Below are positions 1-5,718 of a stretch of 5,718 bases of DNA, one piece after another. Below the pieces are notes generated by a model. The model was not told the origin of the DNA. It did no database searches and saw only the letters and a program-made list of their open reading frames with translations. The position numbers and the translations under genes are program-made. Source of the DNA: Lentisphaerota bacterium (lineage in GTDB: Bacteria > Verrucomicrobiota > Kiritimatiellia > RFP12 > UBA1067); assembly GCA_015061765.1 (NCBI GenBank), contig SUVZ01000272.1:1-5718 (forward strand). Reading direction: 5' to 3'. Within the stretch, counting starts at the first letter, position 1. Every line of letters starts with the position of its first letter.

Positions 1-92
1 TGCTGTTCTGCTCGAACATCACAATCCCGTGGCCCAGTTGCAACGCTCCGATGCGCATGAACAAAGGGAAATCTCGTCAGGAGGTGGCATGA
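1..92 (+). CDS. Possible 3' end of an unidentified upstream gene (partial)
   Basis: A reading frame is open from the left edge, with codons starting at position 3, and ends at TGA 90-92. It gives about 29 residues including NITIPWPSCNAPMRMNKGK and a basic end. Its stop overlaps the ATG at 89 as ATGA, the classic arrangement for translationally coupled neighbours, and an AGGAGG lies just before it. These points favour an upstream gene ending here. I do not recognise the protein. The alternation of hydrophobic residues in the visible part would suit a beta-strand. The frame beginning at position 2 is also open across this stretch and joins the beta-helix gene directly, so this could instead be a shadow frame. 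A frameshift joining the two frames is a third option. Confidence is low because so little of the frame is visible. Confidence 0.35.
   Translation, partial: LFCSNITIPWPSCNAPMRMNKGKSRQEVA
79..84 (+). promoter_or_regulatory. Shine-Dalgarno sequence for the ATG at 89
   Basis: A perfect AGGAGG lies 4 bases before ATG 89-91. The spacing is slightly short but usable. It is the main reason for choosing 89 over the in-frame GTG at 29, which has no comparable ribosome-binding sequence. If the true gene starts upstream of the window, this match is accidental. Confidence 0.5.
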
Positions 93-1918
93 ACCGACCC
101 ACACTCATGCACGAAGAGCCAAAAAAAGGTGCATATCTTGATATCCGCGACAAAATGATATATTACGAGAAGTGCACAAATGTTACTTGGGTAGGTTTGG
201 GAAAAGGCGCTACAATACGCATGAACCGCAAGGATTATTGGAAACCACCTTATGTGAAGAGTGAATGGCGGCATGGCCTTCGATTTGTGGATTGTTCAGA
301 TGTTCTGATTGAGAACCTTACAGTTTGCGAGACTGGCGGAGATGGCTTGGTTATTGTAGAACGTACAACAAAGCCTCGCCATTTGTGTCGTAACTTTACG
401 GTGCGTAATTGCGTATTCGACTCCAATCACAGGCAGGGCATAACGGTCGGTTCATGCGAAAATCTGCTGATAGAGAACTGCATAATGCGAAACTCATTTG
501 GGACTGCACCGCAGGCGGGCATTGATTTCGAAGGTGATCACAGCACCGCACGTTATGTCAATTGCGTGTTGCGTAACTGCCTAACTGAAGGTAACGGCGG
601 ATGTGGCTATTCATTTTATGTCGCCTCATCAGATGCGCAGAGTGATCCTGTTTCGATTACGCTTGAGGATTGCCGTTCGGTGGGTGATGCACAGGGATTT
701 AACCTCGGTATCAACCACCCACCTACAAAATCCTATCCAAGAGGATATGTCCGCATGGACAGGTGTATGTTTGCGAATACGCGAGGTCAAGCCATCTGGA
801 CAGAGACGAAATGCGCAGGAACTCCTCGTCTGGAGATGCGAGATTGTATTGTCACAAATGCAGGTATTCCAGCACTTTGGGGAACTCTTACATGGGAATG
901 TGAACCTCCGGACGGGATTCTTCTTGAAAACCTCAAGATATATTTGAAACGAAAAGGTCAGGACTGGCTACACTATCCACATCATCCGCTTACACACCGG
1001 CGCGTCACAGATATACGTGGTAATGTATTGGTTGTAGAACCTGATGGGAAGAAAAATAATGTAGTATTGGATCAGGCTTGGTGCGATTTGAGGTTTCCTC
1101 CTGCAATGGAATGTCCGATGCCTTCAAGAGAATATCCGCCAGAGTCTCCAGATGCCTATATCGTTAATGACTCCAATCCTGGAAAACGAGTGAAATTGCC
1201 AGGCAATCTTGTTTTCGGTCACATTCGATATGTCTTTTTCGCTGACCGTCCGGGGGGCGTGTCCTTTGCTGGATACCAACGCCCGTGGAAGCCGCAAGGC
1301 GTTATAGTAAAAGGTCATCCTGACTACATGATGAAGATTGGGCCGTACAGTGCGGATGGGAAACGCTTGTATGGTAAGGATGCCATACGCGTGCCAGTGC
1401 CCGGCACCAATGAAACAGTGTTCACTGTGAATGTTCCGAGACGAGGTCTGTATCAAATGCTGTCTAGAATATGGGGAAGTGCATTTACGCTTACGGAGGC
1501 ATCTGTGCCAGTTGCGGTTGATATGATTGGCCGACCTATTGGGTTCAAGTCGATTGATGGGAAGCCAGTCACGTTTTATGTGCCTATTGATGGCAGGGCG
1601 GATTCATACATTCTTTCGGCTCAATTGGGTGGAAAAAATGGTGCTATAGCGGAATTGTATAGTCCTGATGGGAACAAAATAGCCAAAAGCGCCCCCCATT
1701 GCTATTGGAATGTCTTTCAAGTGCCCAAAGGAAGCGTATCTGGACTTTGGAGCCTCAATTTCAGGGCACGGGAGGGGCATCCCTGGCAGTTCAATCCACG
1801 GATGGATCAAACTGGAGCACCCTTATTTTTCTTTTTATCGCCTGAGAAGACATTCACATTCGACTCTTCGATGAAGGGGCGCAAGAGAAACTACGTAAAG
1901 GTTGAAGTAAGCGAATAA
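89..1918 (+). CDS. Right-handed parallel beta-helix protein (pectate-lyase-like fold)
   Basis: Probable carbohydrate-active or glycan-binding protein; the exact reaction is not determinable. From Met at 89 it has 609 residues. About residues 27-285 form successive beta-helix coils, seen as short repeats with hydrophobic, Asn-Cys or Asp-Cys turns: VRNCVF (105-110), IENCIM (128-133), LEDCRS (192-197), MDRCMF (223-228), MRDCIV (250-255). An early block, GLGKGATIRM (36-45), then a KSEWRHG stretch (57-63) and GGDG (83-86), resembles the N-terminal coils of secreted beta-helix proteins common in PVC and Bacteroidota genomes. Residues about 290-609 are a separate beta-rich region with no motif I can name. 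No catalytic residue is assignable with confidence. There is no signal peptide at this start, which is odd for the family. The frame is open upstream to the window edge, so the gene may be longer (GTG at 29 or beyond) or the N-terminus may be lost. The next gene follows after 26 bases with no terminator between, so they probably share a transcript. Confidence 0.8.
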   Translation: MNRPTLMHEEPKKGAYLDIRDKMIYYEKCTNVTWVGLGKGATIRMNRKDYWKPPYVKSEWRHGLRFVDCSDVLIENLTVCETGGDGLVIVERTTKPRHLCRNFTVRNCVFDSNHRQGITVGSCENLLIENCIMRNSFGTAPQAGIDFEGDHSTARYVNCVLRNCLTEGNGGCGYSFYVASSDAQSDPVSITLEDCRSVGDAQGFNLGINHPPTKSYPRGYVRMDRCMFANTRGQAIWTETKCAGTPRLEMRDCIVTNAGIPALWGTLTWECEPPDGILLENLKIYLKRKGQDWLHYPHHPLTHRRVTDIRGNVLVVEPDGKKNNVVLDQAWCDLRFPPAMECPMPSREYPPESPDAYIVNDSNPGKRVKLPGNLVFGHIRYVFFADRPGGVSFAGYQRPWKPQGVIVKGHPDYMMKIGPYSADGKRLYGKDAIRVPVPGTNETVFTVNVPRRGLYQMLSRIWGSAFTLTEASVPVAVDMIGRPIGFKSIDGKPVTFYVPIDGRADSYILSAQLGGKNGAIAELYSPDGNKIAKSAPHCYWNVFQVPKGSVSGLWSLNFRAREGHPWQFNPRMDQTGAPLFFFLSPEKTFTFDSSMKGRKRNYVKVEVSE

Positions 1919-1931
1919 AACCAGTTTAATT

Positions 1932-1936
1932 AGGTG
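1932..1936 (+). promoter_or_regulatory. Ribosome binding site of the GH2 gene
   Basis: AGGTG lies 8 bases before ATG 1945-1947, inside the 26-base gap after the beta-helix gene. It supports this start, as does the signal peptide that begins immediately at that Met. No promoter-like sequence or terminator is visible in the gap, which fits co-transcription. Confidence 0.6.
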
Positions 1937-1944
1937 AAAATGAC

Positions 1945-4347
1945 ATGAGAAGAATTACTGCAGCATTATTACTGACAGGTCTTTTTGTTGCTATGGTGCC
2001 AGGGATAGTGTCGGCGCGGAATGTTGTGGATTTCTGTTCGGATTGGAGATTCTCTCCAGAGGGATGGGATGGCGTTGCCCGTACGGTGTCTGTGCCGCAT
2101 GATTTCCAGATGGAAATGCCATGGCGCAAGGAGGCCGGAGGGAACCGTGGATTCAAACCCATGGGGGCTGCATGGTACAGGAACAGTTTCATCTCCGATG
2201 CTGCATGGGGTGAGGATCGGGTTTTCCTTGATTTTGAGGGTTTGATGTGCAATGGAGATGTGTGGGTGAACGGCGAGAAGGTGGCTTCATCGGAATATGG
2301 CTACCTCGGTTTTGAGGTGGATATTACAAAACACGTAAAATCAGTAGGCGGAACCAACAGTGTTGAAGTTTGGACTTCAACTGGCCACCTTGGCGGAGCA
2401 CGCTGGTATACGGGTGGAGGAATCTATCGTCCTGTGCGCATCAAGACCCGTCCTGTGCGCTCAATCGCCAGACATGGCATTTTTGTGACAACTCCAAATG
2501 TGTCCGCGACATCGGCAGTCGTGCGTGTCCAGCTGGAACTTGAGGGATTTCAACTTAAAACGAAGATTTTTGAATCGAATAATGCCGTAGATTCTTTGGC
2601 GGCTACGTCGCGTGTGGAGGCTATTGCCGTAGTGCGTGATCATAATGGCAAGGTTGCTGGGGAAACTCGCGGAGATGTGCCGATGATGGATTACCGTAGG
2701 CGCACAGAGTTCTTGCTGCCTGACGTTACTGTTTCCAATCCATCCCTTTGGGATATCGATTCGCCAATGCTATATTTGGTGGAGGTGCGGCTTGTAAAGG
2801 ATGGTGCTGTCATCGATTCAGATGTCTCGCGTTTTGGCATAAGGAAGGTGGAGTTTTCGCCCAAGTTCGGCTTCAGGCTGAATGGGCGGAAGGTGTTCCT
2901 CAAGTCGATGAGCAACCATTCTGATTATGGCGCTGTAGGAGTCGCGCAGTTTGAAAGGGCGATAGAGAGGGAACTCAGGCAGATGAAGGCGTTTGGCTTC
3001 AACGCAGTGCGATGCAGCCACAATCCTTATGCAGAGTGTTTCTATCGTATTGCCGATGAGATCGGTTTGCTGGTGGTGGATGAGTTTGCCGACAAGTGGC
3101 CGGAGGGGAACTGGCTGTGGTCTGGCCGCAGACCGTTTCTGTCGATGTGGTCAGAACTCATGACAGAATGGATACGTAGAGACCGAAACCATCCTTGTGT
3201 CATTTTGTGGTCGCTCGGGAACGAGCTTCAGCAGTCGGAAAGATATTCAGGATACGATACTGGAGACTGGGGGGTAACCACTTACCGAATGATGGATGTC
3301 TTTGCCAAGCGGTTGGACCCGACGCGCCTTACTACCGTGGGACTATTTCCGACCCGTGCAGGCGCTGTCTACCTCAAGGATCCCCGATATAAAGTAAAGC
3401 CGCTGCGTCCGCCGGAGCTTGCGGAGGTTATGGATGTGGCAAGTTTCAACTACAGGTATGAGGATTATGCGGACTATCTCAAATGGAATCCGAATATCAT
3501 ACTTTTCCAGAGCGAGGCATCCACGAGCAAATGGCTTGAACCTTATTTGGAGATGGATCGCGACCGTACCGTTGGCGTCAGCTGGTGGGGGGCGATCGAA
3601 TATTGGGGCGAGTCAAATTGTTGGCCGAAGAAAGGCTGGAACTATTCATTTTTCTCCCATGCCCTGGAACCCTATCCGCAAGCGTATCTCATAAAGAGCG
3701 GCTTAAATCCGCATGAACCCTTGACGCATATCGGCATTGTTGGTGACAGGGGCGAGCGTCTTATTTGGAATGATATCCACTCGGGACAGTATTTGCTGAC
3801 TGAAAACTGGAATCCAAACGGGAAGAGTACACGGGATGTATTTGTGTTTTCGAATTCAGACCGAGTTGAACTGTTTCTGAACGGTCGTTCACTTGGTGTC
3901 AAGAATACAGAGGCGAACGTGGCGCAGTGGACAAATATCGTATATGAGGCGGGGCTGATAGAGGCGCGTGGTGCAAATGGTTCGGCGCATGCCATCGAAA
4001 CAACAGGGGCGGCTGTTTCTCTTGAACTTGTAGAGGAGTCGCCCGGTGATTGGCGCCCGAACGGATGCGATCTCAAATACATAAGGATATATGCAAAGGA
4101 TTCCGAGGGACGACGTGTGCCTGATGCGTCAAGCTTCCTGACGGTGAAGGTGGATGGCGCCGCGCAACTCTATGCGTTAGACAATGGTGATCACTATACA
4201 GATGAGCTTTTCAATGTCGACAGAAAGGCCATGAAAGACGGTTTTATGCTTGCGATACTGAAGTCCGGTCGTCAACCAGGAAAGGTCAAGGTGCATGTGC
4301 AAGGGGAAGGTCTACTGCCGGTTTCATCGTTCTTGGAAGTCCGTTGA
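1945..4347 (+). CDS. Secreted GH2 family glycoside hydrolase, beta-galactosidase-like
   Basis: Predicted retaining glycosidase that removes a terminal sugar, most likely beta-galactose or a similar residue, from a glycan outside the cytoplasm. The 800-residue protein is complete. Residues 1-24 are a signal peptide: MRRIT, a hydrophobic core, and VSA before the likely cleavage site. A jelly-roll sugar-binding domain spans about 28-180 (GGARWYTGGGIYR at 150-162) and an Ig-like domain about 182-300. The TIM barrel spans about 303-590. It carries NHSDYGAVG (324-332), RCSHNP (356-361), RDRNHP then LWSLGNE with acid/base Glu427 (codon 3223-3225), and FQSEAS with probable nucleophile Glu524 (codon 3514-3516). 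SWWG at 546-549 sits where aromatic residues usually line the sugar site. Two C-terminal beta domains follow: about 620-690 with VELFLNGRSLG, DUF4982-like, and about 710-800 with DNGDHYTDE. Both glutamates are present, so activity is expected. Beta-glucuronidase or other GH2 specificities cannot be excluded. It follows the beta-helix gene closely and probably shares its operon. Confidence 0.93.
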   Translation: MRRITAALLLTGLFVAMVPGIVSARNVVDFCSDWRFSPEGWDGVARTVSVPHDFQMEMPWRKEAGGNRGFKPMGAAWYRNSFISDAAWGEDRVFLDFEGLMCNGDVWVNGEKVASSEYGYLGFEVDITKHVKSVGGTNSVEVWTSTGHLGGARWYTGGGIYRPVRIKTRPVRSIARHGIFVTTPNVSATSAVVRVQLELEGFQLKTKIFESNNAVDSLAATSRVEAIAVVRDHNGKVAGETRGDVPMMDYRRRTEFLLPDVTVSNPSLWDIDSPMLYLVEVRLVKDGAVIDSDVSRFGIRKVEFSPKFGFRLNGRKVFLKSMSNHSDYGAVGVAQFERAIERELRQMKAFGFNAVRCSHNPYAECFYRIADEIGLLVVDEFADKWPEGNWLWSGRRPFLSMWSELMTEWIRRDRNHPCVILWSLGNELQQSERYSGYDTGDWGVTTYRMMDVFAKRLDPTRLTTVGLFPTRAGAVYLKDPRYKVKPLRPPELAEVMDVASFNYRYEDYADYLKWNPNIILFQSEASTSKWLEPYLEMDRDRTVGVSWWGAIEYWGESNCWPKKGWNYSFFSHALEPYPQAYLIKSGLNPHEPLTHIGIVGDRGERLIWNDIHSGQYLLTENWNPNGKSTRDVFVFSNSDRVELFLNGRSLGVKNTEANVAQWTNIVYEAGLIEARGANGSAHAIETTGAAVSLELVEESPGDWRPNGCDLKYIRIYAKDSEGRRVPDASSFLTVKVDGAAQLYALDNGDHYTDELFNVDRKAMKDGFMLAILKSGRQPGKVKVHVQGEGLLPVSSFLEVR

Positions 4348-4439
4348 TATCTGAGAAACGTAGTGAAAAAGTGGGATGAAGGATTCTTTAACCCGACTTT
4401 CCACGTTCGACCCTGAGTTTGACTTTTTCATGTAGTTAA

Positions 4440-4469
4440 TTGAGCTTATCTTTGGTTCTCGCGTAAATT
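4440..4469 (+). promoter_or_regulatory. Weak sigma70-like promoter candidate inside the intergenic element
   Basis: TTGAGC at 4440-4445 and TAAATT at 4464-4469 are separated by 18 bases and roughly resemble -35 and -10 boxes. A transcript starting near 4476 would run through the small stem at 4488-4511 and end at the terminator, giving an RNA of about 65-70 bases. In AT-rich non-coding DNA such matches arise by chance, so this is only a candidate. Confidence 0.15.
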
Positions 4470-4487
4470 CAATAATATGCCGTCCGA

Positions 4488-4511
4488 AAAAGTCGTGTAG
4501 TGAAGACTTTT
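4488..4511 (+). repeat. Small hairpin AAAAGTC / GACTTTT
   Basis: AAAAGTC at 4488-4494 pairs with GACTTTT at 4505-4511 around a 10-base loop. The left arm is also part of GAAAAAGTC (4486-4494), which pairs perfectly with GACTTTTTC at 4421-4429, so the two structures exclude each other. It sits 4 bases before the terminator stem. Confidence 0.45.
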
Positions 4512-4515
4512 AGGC

Positions 4516-4542
4516 AAAACCCCAGGAAATCCTGGGGTTTTT
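4516..4542 (+). terminator. Intrinsic (Rho-independent) terminator
   Basis: An 11-bp perfect stem (4516-4526 with 4531-4541) has a GC-rich core CCCCAGG/CCTGGGG, a four-base loop AAAT, and five T residues at 4538-4542 on the + strand. It lies about 170 bases after the GH2 stop and probably ends the beta-helix/GH2 transcript. On the - strand the stem is followed by TTTT within its own arm and further T residues shortly after, so it may also stop transcription of the regulator, less efficiently. The hairpin is certain; which transcript it serves is inferred from orientation. Confidence 0.85.
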
Positions 4543-4572
4543 CATTCGAACGTGGAAAGTCGGGCTAAGTCC

Positions 4573-4594
4573 CATTCTTATTGTGTTAAGAATG
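4573..4594. repeat. AT-rich stem-loop CATTCTTA / TAAGAATG
   Basis: An 8-bp perfect inverted repeat with a six-base loop (4581-4586) lies just outside the right arm of the large inverted repeat and downstream of the regulator's stop on the - strand. It lacks a GC-rich stem and a T-run, so it is not a standard terminator. It could be a protein-binding dyad or chance. Confidence 0.35.
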
Positions 4595-4664
4595 CTTGTG
4601 CGATTGCACCTAATCTTTCTTTGGAATTCGACAAAGGCGGGAATCCTGCAGGCTTGGAACTTAT

Positions 4665-5718
4665 TCAGGTGCAATTCAAGTTGTAGGCAGACGAGTTTGA
4701 AGACACGGAAACGCACCCTTGCCCGATCTGCTGCTTGCGGTAGTCGCGCATGGAGATGCCGAAGCGGGACTTGAAGACGTACTTGGCGCGCTGGTGGTTG
4801 CGGAAGCCCGCCAGCGCACATGCTTTCGCTATCGGCAAGTTCGACGAGCGCAGCAAATCCGTCAGCTTTTCCATTTTGGCGTCCTCGATCGCCTGCCGGA
4901 GCGTCTTGCCCGAATACTTCGAGAAGATGTCGTATGCGACGGTCTTCGACACGCCCAAGTGGGAAATCACGTCTGTGACCGTTATGGAGTCAGCCGCTTT
5001 CGCGGCGATGTAGTGCATGGCCTTTCGGACTATGTGGGCGGAGTTTTCGAGATGTCTCGTCGATTCCCTCTCCCTTATTTCTCCGGGCCGCACCATCATT
5101 ATGGCCCGTCGCGGCAGCTTGCGCGAATTCATAAGCCGATCCAGTCTCTTGGCAAGGTCGTATGCGTTCTGCACGTGGTCGATGCTCACGCTGGACAGCG
5201 GAGGGTCTGAATTCTCGCAGATGATTTCGTCGTCGTCCACTCCAAGCACCGCCACCTGTCCGGGAACGGGCAGTCGCATCCGTCTGCACGCGTTCAGCAC
5301 ATCAAGCGCTCCGAAATCGTATGCTGCGAACACGGCGGCCGGCTTCGGCAGCCGCGCAAGCCATGATTCCAGCGACTCTTTCCTCTGGTCGTACACCGCC
5401 GGATGGATGCCATGCCTGGCGAGGCCCGACCGGTAGCCGCGTTCGCGTTGGCGCGACCATCTTGGGTTTCGGGGCGCGGGAACGAATGCGTATGCTCCGA
5501 AGCTGCCAAGATTGTGCAGGTACTTTGCTGCGTTCGCTCCGATGGCTTCGTCGTCATCGATGACAATCGCCGCCGCCTTTGTGCGGATGTTTGCTATCGG
5601 AAAGGAATAGTCGATCACAGCGAACGGTATCCTGCATCGCGACATCACCTTCGAAGTGTTCCTGTCCGAGACGCAGTAGATGCCATCGACATGTTCGCGG
5701 ATGGCCTTGTCGAGGACC
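4665..5718 (-). CDS. XylR-like transcription regulator, LacI-type sensor plus AraC-type HTH (5' partial)
   Basis: Cytoplasmic sugar-responsive DNA-binding regulator. The frame is open to the right edge, giving 350 visible residues ending at TGA (complement of 4665-4667). The GTG at 5648 is not the true start: residues upstream of it (DGIYCVSDRNTSK) continue the periplasmic-binding-protein-like fold. Visible residues 1-215 form the sensor: PFAVIDYS, IDDDEAIG, a WSRQRERGYRSGL stretch, then VAVLGVDDDEIICE and PPLSSVSID, the typical segment of LacI/XylR ligand domains. Residues about 243-330 are the AraC domain, with two helix-turn-helix units: one around DVISHLGVSKTVAYDIF, the second around LPIAKACALAGF followed by FKSRFGISMRDYRK. 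About 20 Ser/Asn-rich residues follow and look non-conserved. XylR proteins are usually somewhat under 400 residues, so roughly 30-60 are missing. It converges on the GH2 gene; its inducer and target promoters cannot be read here. Base composition is richer in GC than in the enzyme genes. Confidence 0.92.
   Translation of the reverse strand, partial: VLDKAIREHVDGIYCVSDRNTSKVMSRCRIPFAVIDYSFPIANIRTKAAAIVIDDDEAIGANAAKYLHNLGSFGAYAFVPAPRNPRWSRQRERGYRSGLARHGIHPAVYDQRKESLESWLARLPKPAAVFAAYDFGALDVLNACRRMRLPVPGQVAVLGVDDDEIICENSDPPLSSVSIDHVQNAYDLAKRLDRLMNSRKLPRRAIMMVRPGEIRERESTRHLENSAHIVRKAMHYIAAKAADSITVTDVISHLGVSKTVAYDIFSKYSGKTLRQAIEDAKMEKLTDLLRSSNLPIAKACALAGFRNHQRAKYVFKSRFGISMRDYRKQQIGQGCVSVSSNSSAYNLNCT

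Larger units (their letters stand above)
4392..4564. repeat. Perfect 19-bp inverted repeat flanking a 135-base core
   Basis: The left arm CCCGACTTTCCACGTTCGA at 4392-4410 is exactly complementary to TCGAACGTGGAAAGTCGGG at 4546-4564. The core holds a 9-bp pair, GACTTTTTC at 4421-4429 with GAAAAAGTC at 4486-4494, and the intrinsic terminator at 4516-4541. As RNA, the outer stem would close a junction with two inner stems. As DNA, the layout resembles the terminal inverted repeats of a small non-autonomous element. Flanking target duplication is unconvincing: only TAA at 4389-4391 and 4566-4568, the second one base off. The inverted repeat is seen directly; its role is inference. Confidence 0.75.
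4348..4664. other. Structured intergenic region between convergent genes
   Basis: A 317-base stretch with no convincing gene lies between the stop of the GH2 gene and the stop of the regulator on the other strand. It contains an intrinsic terminator, a 19-bp inverted repeat, an AT-rich stem-loop and several short complementary segments, each listed separately where worthwhile. Short open frames here lack ribosome-binding sequences and protein-like composition. Since the flanking genes converge, no promoter for either is expected. Confidence 0.85.

Noticed and set aside
29..88. GTG at 29 as start of the beta-helix gene
   Set aside because: No ribosome-binding sequence precedes it, and the extra 20 residues look neither like a signal peptide nor like a beta-helix strand. 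It remains possible only as part of a longer frame entering from upstream.
1940..1948. Mini-frame ATG-ACA-TGA whose stop overlaps the GH2 start
   Set aside because: It encodes two residues and shows no sign of selection. Such overlaps arise easily by chance.
3672..4082. Open frame of 136 codons on the - strand inside the GH2 gene
   Set aside because: It is antisense to a strongly supported gene, with no ribosome-binding sequence or domain-like composition.
4389..4568. TAA/TAA target-site duplication flanking the inverted repeat
   Set aside because: Only three bases, AT-rich, and offset by one base on the right side. It is insufficient to prove insertion, and no transposase is present.
4719..5563. 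Long + strand open frames opposite the regulator
   Set aside because: They are antisense shadows of a GC-rich gene with clear domain matches on the - strand. Their translations are rich in Arg, Ser and Cys with no recognisable motif.
5646..5648. GTG at 5648 (or the ATG next to it) as start of the regulator
   Set aside because: Residues upstream in the same frame continue the ligand-binding domain to the window edge, so these are internal codons.
1..5718. tRNA, rRNA, CRISPR array, riboswitch or phage genes
   Set aside because: No regularly spaced repeats, cloverleaf-like sequence, conserved rRNA segment or phage-type protein was seen on either strand.

Overview
The window looks like a piece of a carbohydrate-utilisation locus from a bacterium. 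The likeliest source is the PVC group (Verrucomicrobiota, Kiritimatiellota or Lentisphaerota), where secreted parallel beta-helix proteins, GH2 enzymes and XylR-type LacI/AraC regulators commonly occur together. That assignment rests on gene content only: there is no rRNA or marker gene here, and Bacteroidota or other polysaccharide degraders cannot be excluded.

Layout. Positions 1-92 hold the possible 3' end of an upstream reading frame, whose TGA overlaps an ATG at 89 in an ATGA junction. Positions 89-1918 (+) encode a right-handed parallel beta-helix protein of pectate-lyase-like fold with a long C-terminal beta-rich region. Its frame stays open to the left edge of the window, so its true start is uncertain. 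After 26 bases, 1945-4347 (+) encodes a complete, secreted 800-residue GH2 glycoside hydrolase of the beta-galactosidase type, with both catalytic glutamates visible. These two genes form a probable operon. Positions 4348-4664 are a 317-base non-coding stretch between convergent genes. It is rich in structure: a strong intrinsic terminator, a perfect 19-bp inverted repeat enclosing 135 bases, and several short segments able to pair in more than one way. From 4665 to the right edge (- strand) lies a XylR-like transcription regulator, a LacI-type sugar-binding domain followed by an AraC-type DNA-binding domain. Its N-terminus lies outside the window.

How they may work together. The GH2 enzyme probably trims terminal beta-galactosyl (or related) residues from a polysaccharide in the periplasm or outside the cell. 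The beta-helix protein may bind or cleave the same or a related glycan. The regulator would sense a released sugar, but the window does not show which promoter it controls. The regulator gene is clearly more GC-rich than the two enzyme genes, so the parts may have different histories.

The strongest candidate for something undescribed is the intergenic structured element at about 4364-4594. It could be a small mobile-type repeat, a structured RNA, or an elaborate bidirectional transcription terminator. No complete novel system can be demonstrated from this window.
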